Source of the DNA: Collybia mongolica
Taxonomy: Eukaryota; Basidiomycota; Agaricomycetes; Agaricales; Clitocybaceae
Length of the DNA: 64,000 nucleotides
Assembly (NCBI GenBank): GCA_013420905.1
Contig: JAAXNY010000009.1
Location: forward strand, 2,108,001 to 2,172,000
Direction: 5' to 3'
Shown: piece by piece, positions 12,002 to 23,022 of the stretch
Numbering within the stretch: the stretch's first letter is position 1
How the letters are laid out: each line of letters begins with the position of its first letter
The notes under the pieces: generated by a model
Seen by the model: the letters and a program-made list of their open reading frames with translations, nothing else
The model's database searches: none
Told to the model about the DNA's origin: nothing
Made by a program: the position numbers and the translations under genes

Positions 12002-14081
12002 TCATCGTGCTTGTACGTAGTCGTCGATTTTCAACAACAGGCACACAGTCTCTGTGGCAAGCTCAATGGCACTTGTAGTGACAAGGAGGGGTTGAACAAC
12101 ATCTTCCTCTAAGATATTTGATATCAGACCCTGCATGGTGCAGCTGTAAGTAAAGGATGTCCAACCAATTAAGGGGTATCCATCTTACCTTGCGCACGTT
12201 GATACCAGCGTTTCGTTCACCGAGAGCATGTCGGTTTCGAAGCTCGGTGACGATGGCAATTGGGTTGAGGCCTGCATTCTCAGCCAAAGTGGTAGGAATT
12301 ACCTCCAACGCATCGGCGTAGGCTTGGAAACAATATGCTTCCATGCCTTTCAATGACTGTGAGTACTGAGAAAGGAGGCGGGAAACATAAATTTCAGGGG
12401 CTCCACCACCTCCAATAAGTGCGCTGGATAAGAGACATTCCGTCCAGTTAGTTTACAGTTCCAAGGTGGGAAAAAAAGATTGAGAGCCCTTACCGCTTTT
12501 TAACAAGGCACCGGACGACACACAGCGCATCGTGAAGACTGCGTTCGCATTCCTCAACTACAAGGTTGTTGCTGCCCATCGCGAGGATACTAACCGTCCT
12601 TCCCCGATTCTTCACCCCCGTAATTCGCACGACCTTGGCTCCAGAACGCGTATCCTCCTCTACCAGATCTGCATAGCCAAGCTTGTCTTCTGTGAATGCA
12701 TCAATGTCTGCAATGGGTTTGCTTCCAAAACTCTTGGACAAGAATTCAATCTCGTCGCGCTCCACATCCTTGACAACAAGAATATTGAGACGTTTGAGGA
12801 AGTTTAGAGATGTGTCATCGACAGCATCCCGTAGGATAGATTTTTGGATGAGCAGCACATTGCAGTTTGCCTTTTTGATCTTCTTGCAAAGTGTAAGAAG
12901 GTATTGGCGGCCTTCCTTGATCACTTTGTCCATTTGTCTATAGTCGTTGATTACGACTGTATTATCCATCTTTACAGCATTTGAAAGAGGTTAGAGAAGC
13001 CAACGGGGGAATATTAAATCAACGAACGTCGGGCTTAGGAGCGCTCAGTTGGAACTGAATGATGGCAATCTTGGCCTTTTCCATGCGCGTAGGACCACCA
13101 GCTGCGACAACCACGTTTTGCTTCAGTACGACACCGTCTATGAGTTCAGTGTCTTCTATAGTTCCTCCAACCTTCTTGACCACTCGGATATCCCTGAGGT
13201 CGACATTAGAGGAAGTTGGGGTTACAAGTCGCGTAACTGCCGCCACAGCTATGGGCGCCAATGTAGATGAGTATTGAGAGACTATCTGTGAGGGAATACG
13301 GCTTTAAAGTAAGAGATGAAACTTAAGGATAAGGGGATGTACCTTAGAATTAAGAGAGGTGCTCGCTGCGCGCAATAAACTAGCTTTATCGTTGAGATCG
13401 ACTGGCGTCGACATCTCAGTTAGATATTCAACAGCCTTCACGGAGGCTTTCAGGAAAGCTTCGGCGATGATGGTAGGATGCATGCCCTTTTGCAACATTT
13501 TCTCAGCCGCTCCAAGAAGGCTTCCAGCAAGAACGACCACTGATGTCGTGCCGTCACCAGCTTCGATATCTTGTGCAGCAGACAGGTCGACTAGCTAATT
13601 TGGAGATTGGCTTTGGTAAGTTATCGGATGGTAGGAAAGACTGACCATTCTTGCGGCTGGATGCAACGCCTGGATGCTCTTGAGGATCGTTGCGCCGTCG
13701 TTTGTGATGATAACTTCCCCCTTGGATGTTTGAATCTACAGAACGCTCTTTCAATAGAGCATTCGATCTAAAGTTTCTCAACGGCTGCGTACCATCTTGT
13801 CCATCCCTCGTGGCCCTAGTGAAGTTCGTACGGCATCGCTGATCGCTGGATGGTAATAAAGCTTGAATAATCTCGCAAAAGAGAGATCAAGTGAAGTCAC
13901 CCTTTGCGGCGATCATATTCGACAACCGAAGTTCCATCGGCTTGCCCTGTCCAACGCGTTAATTAGGACCGCATGAACACGATCTGAAGAGTTCAACCTT
14001 ATCGTTGAAAGCAGCATTAGCACCGGAGAGAGTCTTCGTTACGCCTTGTTGGCTTTGAGTGGGTAGTTGGTTGGGGGCCAT
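12002..14081 (-). CDS. CCT4: T-complex protein 1 subunit delta (CCT4)
   Basis: Group II chaperonin subunit of the TRiC/CCT ring that folds actin, tubulin and WD40 proteins in the cytosol. The protein starts [18 protein letters not shown] and shows family motifs in order: [38 protein letters not shown], and the ATP-site motif [20 protein letters not shown]. The apical domain includes [19 protein letters not shown], and the equatorial C-terminal part has [16 protein letters not shown] and LIGxxNAG-type text ([17 protein letters not shown]). It ends [11 protein letters not shown]. Seven or more short introns. A poly-A/poly-G tract lies just before the ATG. It is divergent from UFD1 (184 bp apart). 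Confidence 0.95.
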
Positions 14082-14084
14082 GAT

Positions 14085-14104
14085 AAAAAAAAGGGGGGGG
14101 GGGG
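14085..14104. repeat. Homopolymer tract A8-G12 next to the CCT4 start
   Basis: Eight A followed by twelve G on the plus strand. On the CCT4 sense strand this is a poly-C then poly-T tract ending three bases before the start codon, so it is likely in the 5-prime leader or core promoter. Confidence 0.85.
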
Positions 14105-14265
14105 AGAATCGTGAATACTGGACGCGTTCGGGGCAAACCTGAAAAGTACAAGTGTGATGTCACAGGCGTGACTTTCAGGCTTGCGTACTCGACTTCTGTG
14201 GCTGAGATTGCCCTGAGTCTTCTCCCTTTTCCTCGATCTCACACGAATTACTCTCCACTTGAATC

Positions 14266-16001
14266 ATGGATTTTGTATGTCCCATTACATTATCATCTCA
14301 CATCATCTCACCACTCTTTCCAGTTTGGCAACCCCGATGCACCAGGTGGAATTCTCTCTCAATTAGCAGCGGGGTAAAGGGCCTTGGGGCTGTCCCGGTA
14401 TCCGTTCAAATCTGATGCCTTTATCAGGAGTTTTTCTGCAGGAGGATATGGCCCACGTATGGGACGCGCACCCCCAAGATCGTATGATGAATACCTGAAG
14501 GCATACAGTGTGGCAATGCTTCCTGGCAAAGAACGAGAGAATCTATCATATGGTGGCAAGAGTACGCGTCATCCTTTGGTATCTCAATCGTTACTCATTC
14601 TGTCTGATCTCGTAGTCATTATGCCCCCATCTGCTCTGGCCAATCTGACCAATCTCGATCTGGAATCCCCTTGGATGTTCCAGTTACGAAATCCTGCAAA
14701 CCCTGCCGCCTCAACGCACGCCGGTGTTCTCGAATTTATTGCCGAAGAAGGTGTCGTACATCTCCCATACTGGATGATGAAGACCTTGCGCTTGAATGAG
14801 GGGGATCCGATTCGTATCACTGGTACTGAACTGCCGAAGGGCAAACTAGTAAAGTTGCAGGCGCAGTCTGTGCATTTCTTGGAAATCTCGGATCCCAAGG
14901 CCGTGTAAGTAGACTTACCGTATCTTGCTATGATTCTGTTGACATTTTCGGCAGTCTTGAACAAGCATTAAGGAATTTTTCTGCGCTTACACAAGGCGAT
15001 ATCATCGAAATTTCATATAACTCCATTATATTCAGCCTCCTTGTGATGGAGGCGAAGCCAGGTGGGGAGGGTATCAATATACTTGACACCGATTTAGAGG
15101 TGGACTTCGCCGCACCAGTGGGATATGTTGAACCTGAACGACCGAAGGCGGCGCCGCCTGTGACCATGGCATCAAAGCTCAAGATCGATCTCAACTCTTC
15201 GTCTCCTGGATCGTCGCGACCTGGGTCTTCCTTGAGTGGTGGTTTCGCAGGGGCAAGTACTGGCGTGACCACGGTCAGCAAGGGTGGTGATTCCTGGGAG
15301 AGTTTCAAGGGCAAGGGAGAGACGCTGGGTGGTCGAAAGACGAAAGGGAGGGGTATCACTCACCGTAAAGCAGAGCAAGTGGCAGAGGGCAGTAAGATTA
15401 TTCGAACCGAGTCCGTGGATTTCTCTATCAAGTATCATCAAACACTAACTAGCATTCATAAAGTAACCACCGGATCGTCTCGAATAGCACGTTTGAATCG
15501 GACTTTAAAGTTCCTGCCGCCTTGAATCTGCCTTTTGGACAGCTATTCTTCGGGTTTCATGTCACTCCGTACACACCACCCCCCACTTCAGCTTCTCCTG
15601 GATCCCCCGATACTCTAGGAGCGGTCAGCCGTCCTCACTTTGTTTCGTTTTTCCCCCTTGCTAACATCCTTTTTGACTTTTATTTTCAGGAGACTTCTGC
15701 CTTTGTGGGATCAGGCAATACTTTAAGTGGACGTCCCTCTCTACAGTTAAATTCCTCATCGTCTGCAAAAGGCAAAGAGAAGGAGAAAGAGTCTGCAACA
15801 AGCAATACAGTTGCATGGGGCGGGTCAGGTCAAACCCTCGGTACACGCTCTGTCCCACGGGAAGCCGGTCCAGTCGGTGCTGGCGGTGCTCGTGCTCCAA
15901 GAATTCCAGTGCGAAATCGCAAGGAGAAACAGAAAGAACGAAGCCCATCGCCTGACTGGGGAGTAGACGATGATGATGTTATTATGATCGATAGTGATTG
16001 A
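14266..16001 (+). CDS. UFD1: Ubiquitin fusion degradation protein 1 (Cdc48 adaptor)
   Basis: The first exon is only MDF, then an intron, then NPDAPGGILSQLAA. The UT3 double-psi-barrel domain is clear: YLKAYSVAMLPGKERENLSY, IMPPSALANLTNLDLESPW, MFQLRNPANPAASTHAGVLE, PYWMMKTLRLNEGDPI and LPKGKLVKLQAQSVHFLEI. It binds ubiquitin chains and, with Npl4, recruits Cdc48/p97 for ER-associated and nuclear degradation. The C-terminal half is less conserved, Ser- and Gly-rich, with FKGKGETLGGRKTKGRG and a last exon ending SPSPDWGVDDDDVIMIDSD. That tail has an acidic, SIM-like hydrophobic patch (VIMID). The length is somewhat above the yeast protein. About five introns. Confidence 0.93.
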
Positions 16002-16134
16002 TCCACACCAAAGTTCATAGCCTTTGACTCCTTCCATTGTATGGTATATGAAGATAGGACCACTTTATATTTCCTGATTTCATCCTTGTGCCGTCGCGTA
16101 GAGAAACTAGATCTGTCAATACTCCACAAACTTT

Positions 16135-18158
16135 CTAAAGCATGACAACTCCAACGCCCTTGCCCGGACTCATACCGCCCTCTGAATTCATGCCCGCCAG
16201 CGGTGCCGTCCTCCAATTGTAAAGATAAAAGTTGAGGATACCGTCACCCACCCCGAACTAGACTTGTATTAGCCTGCGACCCAAGCGGAGATAACATTTT
16301 AGTCACACACCTTTAGGTCCTCCAGAATAGGAACATTATCCATCAACGTCAGCGCATTAAAGACGTCAAATTTCGCTTCATTGGCCGCAATGAGGGCATC
16401 TCCGATCACGTTCTCAAGTCGCTTCTTCAGCAAGCCGTTCTCTTCAGCATCTTTCTCAAAAGCCGTCTCACTTGCGTAGTAGAATAGATAAGCGGCCTCG
16501 AGAACTGGATATTTGGCGTTACCGATCACGGTAGATGGAAGGGAGTAGAATGAGAAGAAGTCCGTGATCCGGTTGGTCTCAGGATTCTGTGAAGGTAACG
16601 GCGGCTGATCAGCATTTTGCATATGGAACAGGGAGAGCCAATCGACCTCGATGACATAAGTCCATGTAACCTGGCCATTCCTCCTTCCAGGACCCCCATC
16701 TCCCATGCTCCCCGTTCCTACTCCACTTAAGAATTGATGCCTAACCTCGGCAAGGTCGAAAACAGGTGCCATGTCGAATCTCTTCATAAATCGTGCAAAA
16801 AGGTTTGCGACCTGTGACACATCCCGTTCTTCCATTTCGCGCAGGCCTGGAGTCGCGTAGCTACTCGAAACTTTGTTTACCCGGATCATCCGAGCGAGCG
16901 TCATATTTCGGGGCACGAAACAGAACTTGACGTCCACAAGTTTGGGAACATTGAGCAATCGATGATAATATCTGTAAACGTTGAGTCGATGCTTCTTATG
17001 AAGGAAAGTGTAAACCGGAATGGTATACCTGCACACGGAAACGGGGGTCGGGATGACGACGCCTGCAGTGTAGATCGCTTGGAAGGTGCCCTTCAAATGG
17101 ACTTGCCGGGTTACTTCTTTGATCAGGACTGGAGCCAAGCGTTTCGATCGCAGTTTCTTATGGACACAGAGATAATTTATCTCGCTTACGGGAACAGTGC
17201 TGCACTAATATTAGCGAAAAGCGAGGACGGGAGTCGGGATGCTTACTTCCCGCGAACGCGTAAAGTCATAGGTACGCCGGAGATGAACGCAACAAGCTTC
17301 TTGTTGGAGGAAACACGTACGCCGACGTGCCATTCCTTGTGGTAGCCTGGAGGTTTCAGTGCCCTATTTGCGCATTGAATATGTTTCGAGTATGAAAGAA
17401 AAGTAAATACCATTCCAAAAATTCAGAGCTGTACTGGAACCGGAACGAAGCGTCGTCGTCCTCCACGTAGTTTAGGGAGAGAAGATCATAAACCTCTTTG
17501 ATCTACAGGTGCCCTCAGGAAAGGTTCAGCGCATAGGGATGAATACTGACCTGATGGGGATCATCGATATCTAACATGCTCCACTCGAAATCCTTCGGCA
17601 AGGGATATGGCTCCTGTCGGACTTCTTCTCTAGGTCTCGATGGTTCGATATAGCCGTCATCGAGAGGTGGACCCTCGCCTGATCGCTGTAGTAAATTATT
17701 ATCCAATTATGTCGTTATATGGGGTGCCCACCGAGCTGTGGAACAGGCTGTGTCGCCCAAAACTTGTGTTCCCCCATGTTTTTCTTGTTGACTCCACCGA
17801 GGCCAGCTTTTCCCTTGACGACATCCATGATTTTCAATTGCTCCAGCGCCTCGCGAACATTATCCTGATTCGCGTCTGCTGACCCTGCTGCGCCCTCAGC
17901 CTTGACCTTATCGAGTACACGGTCGACAAGTTCCTGGGGGATCTCTGAATTCCCTCGCAGCGCCTTGAGAACCTTTGATTTTTTCTTTTTCTTTTTCTCC
18001 TGCGAGGTGGATGGGGATGGGGCATTGGGATCGTCGAACTGGTCGTTTGGGTCGGACTCATCATCTGAGGAGTTGTCCAGATTATCTGAGTCGTGAGTGA
18101 TATCGACGATCTCTTGAGCTTTCGCTTTCTGCTTCTGCGTAGAAGACATAGCGGACAT
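16135..18158 (-). CDS. NMT1: Glycylpeptide N-tetradecanoyltransferase (N-myristoyltransferase)
   Basis: The protein transfers myristate from myristoyl-CoA to N-terminal glycines in the cytosol. The start is [11 protein letters not shown]; a lysine-rich ribosome-binding-type stretch ([12 protein letters not shown]) follows, then [18 protein letters not shown], the family entry motif. Next come [33 protein letters not shown] and [19 protein letters not shown]. The C-terminal domain has [28 protein letters not shown] and [13 protein letters not shown]. The last exon, after an intron that follows LEDLK, gives [17 protein letters not shown] and ends in VVML. The family uses the C-terminal carboxylate as catalytic base, and the protein duly ends there. 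Several introns. It converges on UFD1. Confidence 0.94.
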
Positions 18159-18391
18159 GGGTAAATCAACTAGCGCCCTGGACCCACCGCTGTCTTGTTT
18201 CTTGTTTCTTTTTGTTTTTTTTTTGCTTGCTTTATTACTGCAACCAGATCTGATAACATCGCGCCAAGGCCTAGTTACAAACTGGCACGTCACTTATTGA
18301 CGCTTATTTATATATATATCGTTTCCAAGTACTTAGTAGTACAGGTGATGTTACAACGTTATATCCTACGTGGAATAAATGTTTAGATTCT

Positions 18392-18978
18392 TCAAGAAAT
18401 GGTGATTTGCTTGGGCGCAAGTTCTGGAGTAGACTTGGGGAAGGTGACAGACAAGACACCGTTCTCCATGGAGGCTTTAATCTCCTCGTCCTAAGGGTTA
18501 AGTCGTTGCCATGGGTGACTCGGGGAGAAAAAGACAGCAAGGTGGACTTACCTTGACTCCCTGAGGAAGCTGCAAAGTTCGAGAGAACTTTCCAAACCTC
18601 CTCTCTCTGATAGCGTAACCGCTTTCTTCGTGCTCTGTAGAAAGCTTACTCTCCCCGGATACGCTCAGACGGCCGTTATGAACATCAATATGAACGTCCT
18701 CCTTTTGCAGACCAGGAAGCTCGAACGTTGCTGTGACCGAGTTATTGTCCTTATTCTCATGGAGATCCATCCTGATGGAGAGGCAGATCAACTGCCGTGG
18801 ACAATGATTCATTAAAGAGAAACACGCACCTTGGTTTGAGCGCACGCACTGTACCTTCACCAGAGTCAACTTCAGAGCGGCGCTGGAGTTGATTGCTGGT
18901 GCTGGGCCAACGGGAGGTGAGAGCTTCGTCGAGGAGACGATCAAAGTCGTAGAAAGGCTCGTAGTAGAAGACGGACAT
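18392..18978 (-). CDS. Small heat-shock protein (HSP20 / alpha-crystallin)
   Basis: Cytosolic ATP-independent holdase. Three exons. The N-terminus is MSVFYYEPFYDFDRLLDEAL; the alpha-crystallin domain runs from MDLHENKDNNSVTATFELPG through VHIDVHNGRLSVSGES and GKFSRTLQLPQGVK to ASMENGVLSVTFPKST. The A-x(n)-GVL signature and the C-terminal I-x-I motif (QITIS, last residues) are both intact. A TATA-like element (TATATAAAA on the sense strand) lies about 45 bp upstream of the ATG. It is divergent from the ING gene (159 bp). A damaged copy lies at 20653-21188, on the far side of the ING gene. Confidence 0.93.
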
Positions 18979-19022
18979 GTTTTAAAACTTGTTGGGCAGA
19001 TGACATTCGTAAAAATGTGGCA

Positions 19023-19031
19023 TTTTATATA
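19023..19031 (-). promoter_or_regulatory. TATA-like element of the HSP20 gene
   Basis: TATATAAAA on the minus strand, 45-53 bp before the HSP20 start codon. The region between HSP20 and ING holds no clear three-unit heat-shock element; only a partial TTCnnGA is present. Confidence 0.45.
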
Positions 19032-19137
19032 CAAGTAGGAGCACTTGAGACCTTTGCGTCATTTTCATATATAAAACGGTTTATATCCTGATCTGGAACA
19101 ACATATTTGAGGTGAGTCAGCTTGGACACTTGCAACC

Positions 19138-20466
19138 ATGAACAACGCTTCTGTTCAAAACTTGGAAGAAGCAGCCAACATTGCGTCCGAGTTTATATAC
19201 AGTCTGTACCAAACTTTTATTTCAATTTATAAGGTCTCCATTCACTCCTTTTTCGTTTTTCAGGCATCGATAACCTCCCACACGAAGTTGCACATATCCT
19301 GCAGGAGATCAAACACAAAGAGTTCAGGGCCCAAGGTTAGTTCTCCTATCACCATTATCAACCATCCAGCCCACGCAATAAACAGAACTGCAGCAAGAAA
19401 TCGACAAAGACTCAGCTAAATACATTCGTCACTCCCTGCGAGCCTCCTCCACCCCTTCCTCCCCTTCCTCGCGTGCCCCGTCCCCAAAATCCAGCCTCCT
19501 CCCAGCCAAGGTTGCTGCGTCCTATGCCGAAATTCAACAGCTCTCCACCGACAAGTGTGTCCTCGCCCAGACCCTGATCGAGCTTGTCAGTCGGACGCGC
19601 TCGCGGCTGGACTCGGACCTCACCAAAGTTCGCGTGTTGCAGGGCGAAGTCGTCGATTATCCCAGCGCTCTTGGGAGCTCGATCGCGGCTGTTCCTGGGA
19701 TCGGACTCGTGGCATTGCCGGAGCCGCACGGTGTCGCTGGGCGGAACCCAGCAATGCAAGTGACGGAAAGCTTGCGGAATGCGCTTGCAGCCCCTACACT
19801 AGCAGATATCAGGCAGGCATCGACGATCCCTCTGTCTGCATCCGTGGGCTCCATCTCTGGAGGACCCAGTGCCACCAAGAGTACGTTTGTTTCCCCCTTG
19901 TTCGTTCTTGATATGGCCACTAACGCTATACCTGGAGAACGGCGCCTGGCTGCAACATCTATTAAACTCACCTCCGCCGCCACCCCTACGAAACATCGCT
20001 CTGCATCCCCCACAACGACAGCCCCGCTCGTGTCTCATCCACGCGTCGCGTCGCGTCTCTCCCGACAGAGCATCACCCGGCAAGACACCGAGATTGACGA
20101 GGTTGATGAAGATGCTGAAGGAGAAGATGCTGAAGGGGACGACGAGAGGTTATACTGCTTCTGTCAGAAACAGAGTTATGGCGACGTGAGTGACTTGCTT
20201 TGCCCGACATGCGCGGTAAGGCTGATAAGAATACAACAGATGATTGCATGTGACAACGAAGGCGGATGTCCTTTCGAATGGGTGCGCTTTCCACCCCTTA
20301 TTTTCGTGTCTGGTAATCTCATTGTATTATCATGTATTAGTTCCACCTATCTTGTGTAGGCATGAAGCAGCCGACGCCAGAGAAGTGGTACTGCTCTGTG
20401 TGCAGCGCAAGTAATTCCAAGAAAAGCACAACGACAGCAACAGGGAGAAAGGGGAGAAAGAAATAG
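19138..20466 (+). CDS. ING-family PHD-finger protein (histone H3K4me3 reader)
   Basis: About six exons. The N-terminal ING helical domain begins MNNASVQNLEEAANIASEF and continues DNLPHEVAHILQEIKHKEFR and KVAASYAEIQQLSTDKCVLA. A long Ala/Ser/Pro-rich linker follows, with an acidic stretch EIDEVDEDAEGEDAEGDD. The C-terminal PHD finger is complete across two introns: LYCFCQKQSYGD, MIACDNEGGCPFEW, FHLSCVGMKQ, PEKWYCSVC. The Cys4-His-Cys3 ligands and the Y, D and W aromatic-cage positions are present. The tail is basic (GRKGRKK). Such proteins are subunits of NuA4-, NuA3- or Rpd3-type chromatin complexes (Yng1/Yng2/Pho23); which one cannot be told here. The linker is longer than in yeast. Confidence 0.88.
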
Positions 20467-20652
20467 AAGCAGGTATGCTCCTGTATGTGCTTTTGTATCA
20501 TTACTTCCCCTCTACAAAGTCCATGTGAAGTCTATCATACTAATCTATATATCTTGTTCCCTCCCCAAGTCCCGTCTAATATCGGTCATAAACTGCAGAA
20601 TTACTATGTTTATTGATTATGATTAATGCGCTCACCCATGAGCATCGCCCTT

Positions 20653-21188
20653 TCACACAATATCAATCCTCTTTGGCGCCACCTCCACAGCTGTCTTCCA
20701 TCCTCCATTATCGCCTCAATCTCGCTATCCTGCGAAAAAGGGAAAACACAGATATCAGCACAAGCCACCCCAACAATGAAACACCAGACCCCACCTTGAC
20801 ACCCTGGGGTAGCTGCAGTACGCGCGCGAACTTGCCGACTTGCCCCTCGCGTACGGCGTACTCATGTTGCGCGTACTCGGCCGAGTTCTTGCTCTCCGCA
20901 GCGACCACGAGCCACCCGTTGTGTACGCCAAGCTGCACTTCCGACTTGGTGAAACCCGGAAGCTCAAAGGTGGCGGTCACTGTGTTTGTCGTGGCGTTCT
21001 CGTGGAGGTCCATCCTAATTCGACTGTCATGCGGGGAAGGGGAAGGACGTACCTACCTTGGCTGGAGGGTCCGCACGGCGTCATTCTCAAGTCCACGACT
21101 GCGCGTGCCAGTGACTACTGCTGATGTTGTTGGCGAAGACGCGGTCAATTTCGTAGAAAGGCTTGTAAAGGAAAATAGATCCAGACAT
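20653..21188 (-). pseudogene. Decayed small heat-shock protein gene (HSP20 copy)
   Basis: Clear homologue of the HSP20 gene at 18392-18978, with the same three-exon plan. The first exon opens MSGSIFLYKPFYEIDRVFA but reaches a stop (TGA) before the splice site. The homologous end of the exon (GLENDAVRTLQPR) sits in another frame, so a frameshift lies near 21090-21130. Exon two is intact (MDLHENATTNTVTATFELPG to FARVLQLPQGVK). Exon three starts DSEIEAIMEDG, then breaks: the GVL-containing strand is missing and the remaining C-terminus (TAVEVAPKRIDIV, with its I-x-I motif) is out of frame. This lesion is at about 20690-20697. Two independent lesions argue for a pseudogene, though a sequencing error could explain one. 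The upstream heat-shock elements look intact. Confidence 0.75.
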
Positions 21189-21288
21189 GGTCGTATACGT
21201 GTAATATTTAATGCAGTGATGTTATTTTGGGTACTTCAGCGAGAATGATCTGTCGATTTTGGTAGAAAACTGACGTATCCGCTCTCGT

Positions 21289-21295
21289 CTTTATA
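21289..21295 (-). promoter_or_regulatory. TATA box of the HSP20 pseudogene
   Basis: Reads TATAAAG on the minus strand, about 100 bp upstream of the pseudogene start codon and just downstream of a heat-shock element. Confidence 0.5.
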
Positions 21296-21313
21296 CTTGT
21301 CCATTCTCCTTGG

Positions 21314-21326
21314 GAAGTTTCTGGAA
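21314..21326 (-). promoter_or_regulatory. Heat-shock element, three perfect units
   Basis: GAA-GT-TTC-TG-GAA, an exact alternating nGAAn array of three units, the binding site of trimeric Hsf1. It lies about 20 bp upstream of the TATA box of the HSP20 pseudogene. Confidence 0.7.
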
Positions 21327-21411
21327 TCTAGGTGAATCCTTGACAACCTCGGTGCTTCATCATAACATTGCTCTCAGAATATCCGGGTATGAACGCAAGC
21401 AAGGTAAAAAG

Positions 21412-21419
21412 TTCTAGAA
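21412..21419 (-). promoter_or_regulatory. Second heat-shock element (two units)
   Basis: TTC-TA-GAA, a palindromic pair of Hsf1 half-sites, about 90 bp further upstream of the three-unit element. Confidence 0.5.
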
Positions 21420-21780
21420 ATATTTGATGCCGGTTAAGGGGGAGCACTCTTTATCTCTCGAGCGTACGTTACATACTTTCTTTGTGTGAGTATTTACCAG
21501 GGCGTTGAGTTTGGGTCTAAGGGATAACAGTATGAATGCGGCACACCACGCAGAAATGTGCGAGGATTTGAGATATTCCTAGAAACTCGGATATACAGTC
21601 CACAGGCGCGCCGACCCACAGTTCGTTCCCAGAACCTTCGTGGTGCTTCCATCGCGGACGACCTGTACTTGCCATAACGCGAATATGCCCCCCTCATCCA
21701 CACCCGCACCTCCGGGCAAGCAAGAAAATTCAAATAAAATGTTAAGCGACATGAGATCCATTTTTATGTACTGGGTATAT

Positions 21781-23007
21781 TCAAACGCGACGCCGTCGTT
21801 TGACGCGTTCGGCTAGTGACAATGCGTCGAATGAGGTAGCCGTGTTGGGGATGGAATCCAGGGGGGGGAGCTCATCCTTGACTGGCGCTTTTGTGCTGTT
21901 CCTTTTTCTCTTCATCGGCGATGGTGGCAGGGACACGGATGATTCAAGACCGTAAGAAGAGAACGATTTAAGGTCAGCTGTGAAGAGAACCTACGAAGGG
22001 TTAACAGGTAGCTTTAGTTTGAAGGCGCTGAGGAGACTCACAGAATGTGCCCAGCCCGCATAGTCGCCCCAGACAGACAGAAGACGCGAATTGACTTCGT
22101 CGTAAAGCTTGGGGGTCATGTTGACCTTTTTCGCAGCAGTCCCTGCAGACTTGAGGCCGTAGTGCTTGATGGCGATTTGGTGGACGTGAGTGTCAACGGG
22201 CACGACATGGTGCTTGTCGAGGCCCATGAGGAGGACGCAGTCGGCGACCTTGCGGCCGACACCGATAAACTTGAGGAGCTCGATGCGTGCGTGGTCGGTG
22301 TCAGCTGAGCGGAGGGCGTGCAGGAAGGCCTCGGGGGCAGGTCCGGGGCCGTGGGTGTCAACAAGAAGCTTGGCAGTGCGGTGGATAAAGTCGGCACGGT
22401 AGCCAAATCCAAGGGCACGAAGGGTGGCTGGGACAGAGGGTGCGGCGAGAGCTGCGGGGGGCGGAAAGGGGTGATAGGGGTGGGGGTCACCAGGGAGTTG
22501 GAGGAGCGCAGGGGAATACTGGCGGCAGAGAGCATGAACCATGTTGGTTATGCGGGGAATATTGTTGTTCGACGAGCAGATGAAGCTAACGAGGGTCTCC
22601 CAAGGGTCCTGGCGGAGGATGCGGATGCCAGGAAAACGAGACTGGACAGCGGCGAAGACGGGGTCGCGGGTGGACCACGTCGAGTAGAGCGCAGCGAGGT
22701 CTATGTGTAGCTGAAAGTAGTCATTGAGCCACGCCAGGGACGAGGAGGAGGAGGTCGTCTGATACTCTGGTCTAGCATCCTTGTAAAACAAGCTGGTCGG
22801 TGACTGGCGCAGACAGACGACGCGGTCACGCAGACACAGACGGTACTCAGGACCGGGTGGGAAGTCGTCGTCGCCGTCGTTGTGGTCATTGTCGACGGTG
22901 TGGACTGTCCAGCGGAATGACTGTCCACACTTGAGGACGGCAGGGAGTGAGAGTTGTGCGAGGGGCAGAGCGAGCGACTGCCAGGAAGAAACGCTCATCG
23001 CAGTCAT
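21781..23007 (-). CDS. OGG1: 8-oxoguanine DNA glycosylase/AP lyase
   Basis: Base-excision repair enzyme of the HhH-GPD family, removing 8-oxoG opposite C. The start is MTAMSVSSWQSLALPLAQL, followed by LPAVLKCGQSFRW, the Ogg1 N-terminal motif. ETLVSFICSSNNNIPRI and LGFGYRADFIHRTAKLL follow. The helix-hairpin-helix LKFIGVGRKVADCVLLMG contains the catalytic Lys, and VPVDTHVHQIA contains the catalytic Asp. The frame continues through one intron after GDYAGWAHS into a last exon (VLFTADLKSF...) whose tail is basic and ends in AERVKRRRRV, a likely nuclear-localisation signal. The main domain has no introns. Its start codon is 15 bp from that of NPR2 on the other strand. Confidence 0.95.
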
Positions 23008-23022
23008 TCACTGTTAACTCCA

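Larger units (their letters stand above)
21189..21780. other. Intergenic region between HSP20 pseudogene and OGG1
   Basis: 592 bp. It contains the TATA box and heat-shock elements listed separately. A 79-codon minus-strand frame at 21494-21733 shows no recognisable feature and I do not call it. Confidence 0.5.

Noticed and set aside
21494..21733. 79-codon minus-strand frame between the sHSP pseudogene and OGG1
   Set aside because: No family motif, no good codon pattern and it sits in a promoter region.
22116..22535. Ser/Thr/Pro-rich minus frame inside OGG1
   Set aside because: It is an out-of-frame reading of GC-rich OGG1 coding sequence.
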